Below are positions 18,775 through 20,006 of a DNA stretch of 20,006 bases, piece after piece (position 1 is the stretch's first letter; each line of letters begins with the position of its first letter). The stretch lies in assembly GCA_905250885.1 (NCBI GenBank), contig CAJNOQ010003523.1, forward strand, positions 1 through 20,006, written 5' to 3'. This stretch comes from Didymodactylos carnosus. Lineage: Eukaryota > Rotifera > Eurotatoria > Philodinida > Philodinidae. The notes beneath the pieces are model-generated. The model searched no databases. It was not told the origin of the DNA and was given only the letters and a program-made list of their open reading frames with translations. The position numbers and the translations under genes were made by a program.

Positions 18775-20006
18775 GGGCCGCATTTTTTCTGGCGACATTT
18801 TTTATCTGATGAAGCAAACTAAACTAACTTTGATTTTTTTGTGAACCACATGTGATATAAACGAGATCGTTTTTAAAAACCTACTTTAGGTGAAACAACT
18901 CGTTTGAAGCTAGTGGCATGCAAAATTGAAACTCACTAGAAATCGATCCTTCAGCTCCATTCTATTCTGATTACTGTACTGTATGATGTGCTGAAAAGAC
19001 GAAAACAATCTACTCATCCCAGAAACTCTTCAACATTCAAGATATTTTCATCGTGTCAACCGCACTTCTACGTATCATCGTGTAAATAAGCTAAATTAGA
19101 GAATATTTAAGATGTTTACCCGATTTGAGAGAGTTGTTAATTTTCTGAATTCTGCATAAAACAGAGTGTAAAATGAGTTACTTAATCTGAAGTAGGTTTC
19201 CAATCTTTTAATGGAATCGAACATTGCCAGAAGACCTAGTATGATCGATTACATATGTTCCACTCTTCTCTGAGATCTTCATAGGTCATCTCTTAGTGGT
19301 CTTGAAACTCCCAGGAAATCGGATACACGCACAACGGTATATAAAACCGAGAAATCTCGGTTTTCATGCAAAATTTTTTGTGATCCGCTTTTCTCCTTGG
19401 ACTTCAAACGTTCAGGGTAGATAGAGTAAAACGAGCTCTGTCAAAAATTAATTCTGCACTTCTCGGCAAAAATCACACACGTTTAAAGGTTTTTTCTCAA
19501 AAACCAGGCTTTTCGAGATCTTTTTTGGGATTTTTCAATAAAATATCGGTAATCAAATTTTTTATGCAGTTCGTATGTCTACCTTGATAGAGCGAAAAAT
19601 TTGCTTTCAAATGAGACCTATACGCACCCAGTACAATGCATCTTTATTGAACTGTTATTGTTTCCTTTTCACATAATTAACTTCACAGGAAATTAAAAAA
19701 TTCCCAAGAGCGCTCGAAAAAAAGGGTCTTTTTTCTTAGTTCCGTGACGCGACACTAAAACCCTTCTCAAAGTTCAGCGCAACATTCAAAATACTTCATT
19801 TTCAGAGTGTGAGTAGAGCATGGTGAACTGCGTCGGTTGACGTTTGAACGAACTTTCTAGCTACTTTAGATTCCCCGATAAGCGAAGTTTAGTGCGTCAA
19901 AAACGTAACGCCCTGATGTTTGGACAAGCTGTTCATCAAACAAAAAAACGAAGTTAGTTTAGTTTGCTTCATCAGATAAAAAATGTCGCCAGAAAAAATG
20001 CGGCCC
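18775..20006. mobile_element. DNA transposon with terminal inverted repeats of at least 66 bp, reaching the window edge
   Basis: 18775-18841 and 19941-20006 are inverted copies differing only by a one-base indel and one substitution near the inner edge; both start with GGGCCGCATTTTTTCTGGCG at the outer end. The right copy stops at the last base of the window, so the terminal repeat may continue and the true ends are unknown. The interior of about 1.1 kb has no transposase-like frame. Its right part (about 19710-19931) is a diverged copy of the right half of the 5222-6074 element and ends 9 bp before the inverted repeat, pointing to nesting or a shared ancestor. Confidence 0.78.
19710..19931 (+). 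repeat. diverged copy of the right half of the 5222-6074 element
   Basis: Landmarks occur in the same order and orientation as at 5855-6074: CTCGAAAAAAA, CCTTCTCAAA/CGTTCTCAAA, GTTTGAACGA/GTTTAAATGA, TTTTAGTGCGT/GTTTAGTGCGT, and the terminal GTTTGGACAAGC. No matching left end (CGGCTTGTCC) was found to its left, so this is a truncated or partly replaced copy. Confidence 0.65.

Overview
The window reads as AT-rich nuclear DNA of a small invertebrate, most likely a bdelloid rotifer. The reasons are very short introns (51-52 bp) with clean GTAAGT...TAG borders, coding islands separated by kilobases of decayed repeats, and lineage-typical protein families: lineage-expanded caspase-like p20 proteins, an ART/PARP-fold-like protein, NHL-repeat propellers, TPR and class A GPCR remnants, and a type II membrane glycosyltransferase-like protein. 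Taxonomy is inferred from family recognition, not from a marker gene.

Layout. 1-3400 is mostly non-coding, with two decayed genes: an unidentified plus-strand CDS relic at about 890-1540 and a minus-strand class A GPCR pseudogene at about 1800-2660. 3422-4668 (minus) is an intact ART/PARP-like exon. 5222-6074 is a non-autonomous DNA transposon with terminal inverted repeats and a probable AGAT duplication. 6175-6974 (minus) is a two-exon caspase-like p20 gene. 7000-10200 is a 3.2 kb divergent intergenic region holding only a small signal-peptide-like ORF. 10320-12506 (plus) is a three-exon caspase-like/NHL fusion gene with a poly(A) signal. 12600-15870 is a repeat graveyard: a LINE reverse transcriptase relic, long foldback repeats, a nested element with 90-bp inverted ends, a TPR relic and further palindromes. 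15873-16970 (minus) is an intact glycosyltransferase-like gene. 17000-20006 is non-coding, with a 146-bp hairpin and, at the right edge, an element with inverted ends of at least 66 bp.

The most interesting reading is that the two caspase-like genes are divergent paralogues built on one plan. Each has a p20 exon, a 51-52 bp phase-1 intron, a second caspase exon ending in phase 1, a long intron and one large C-terminal exon. In the plus-strand gene that last exon is a six-repeat NHL propeller. In the minus-strand gene the phase and order allow it to be the ART/PARP-like exon, with the transposon lying inside the intron between them. The minus-strand copy has Tyr where the catalytic Cys is expected, so the pair may be an active protease with a propeller and a protease-dead ADP-ribosyltransferase-like partner. 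The fusion is inferred from splice phase and needs transcript evidence.
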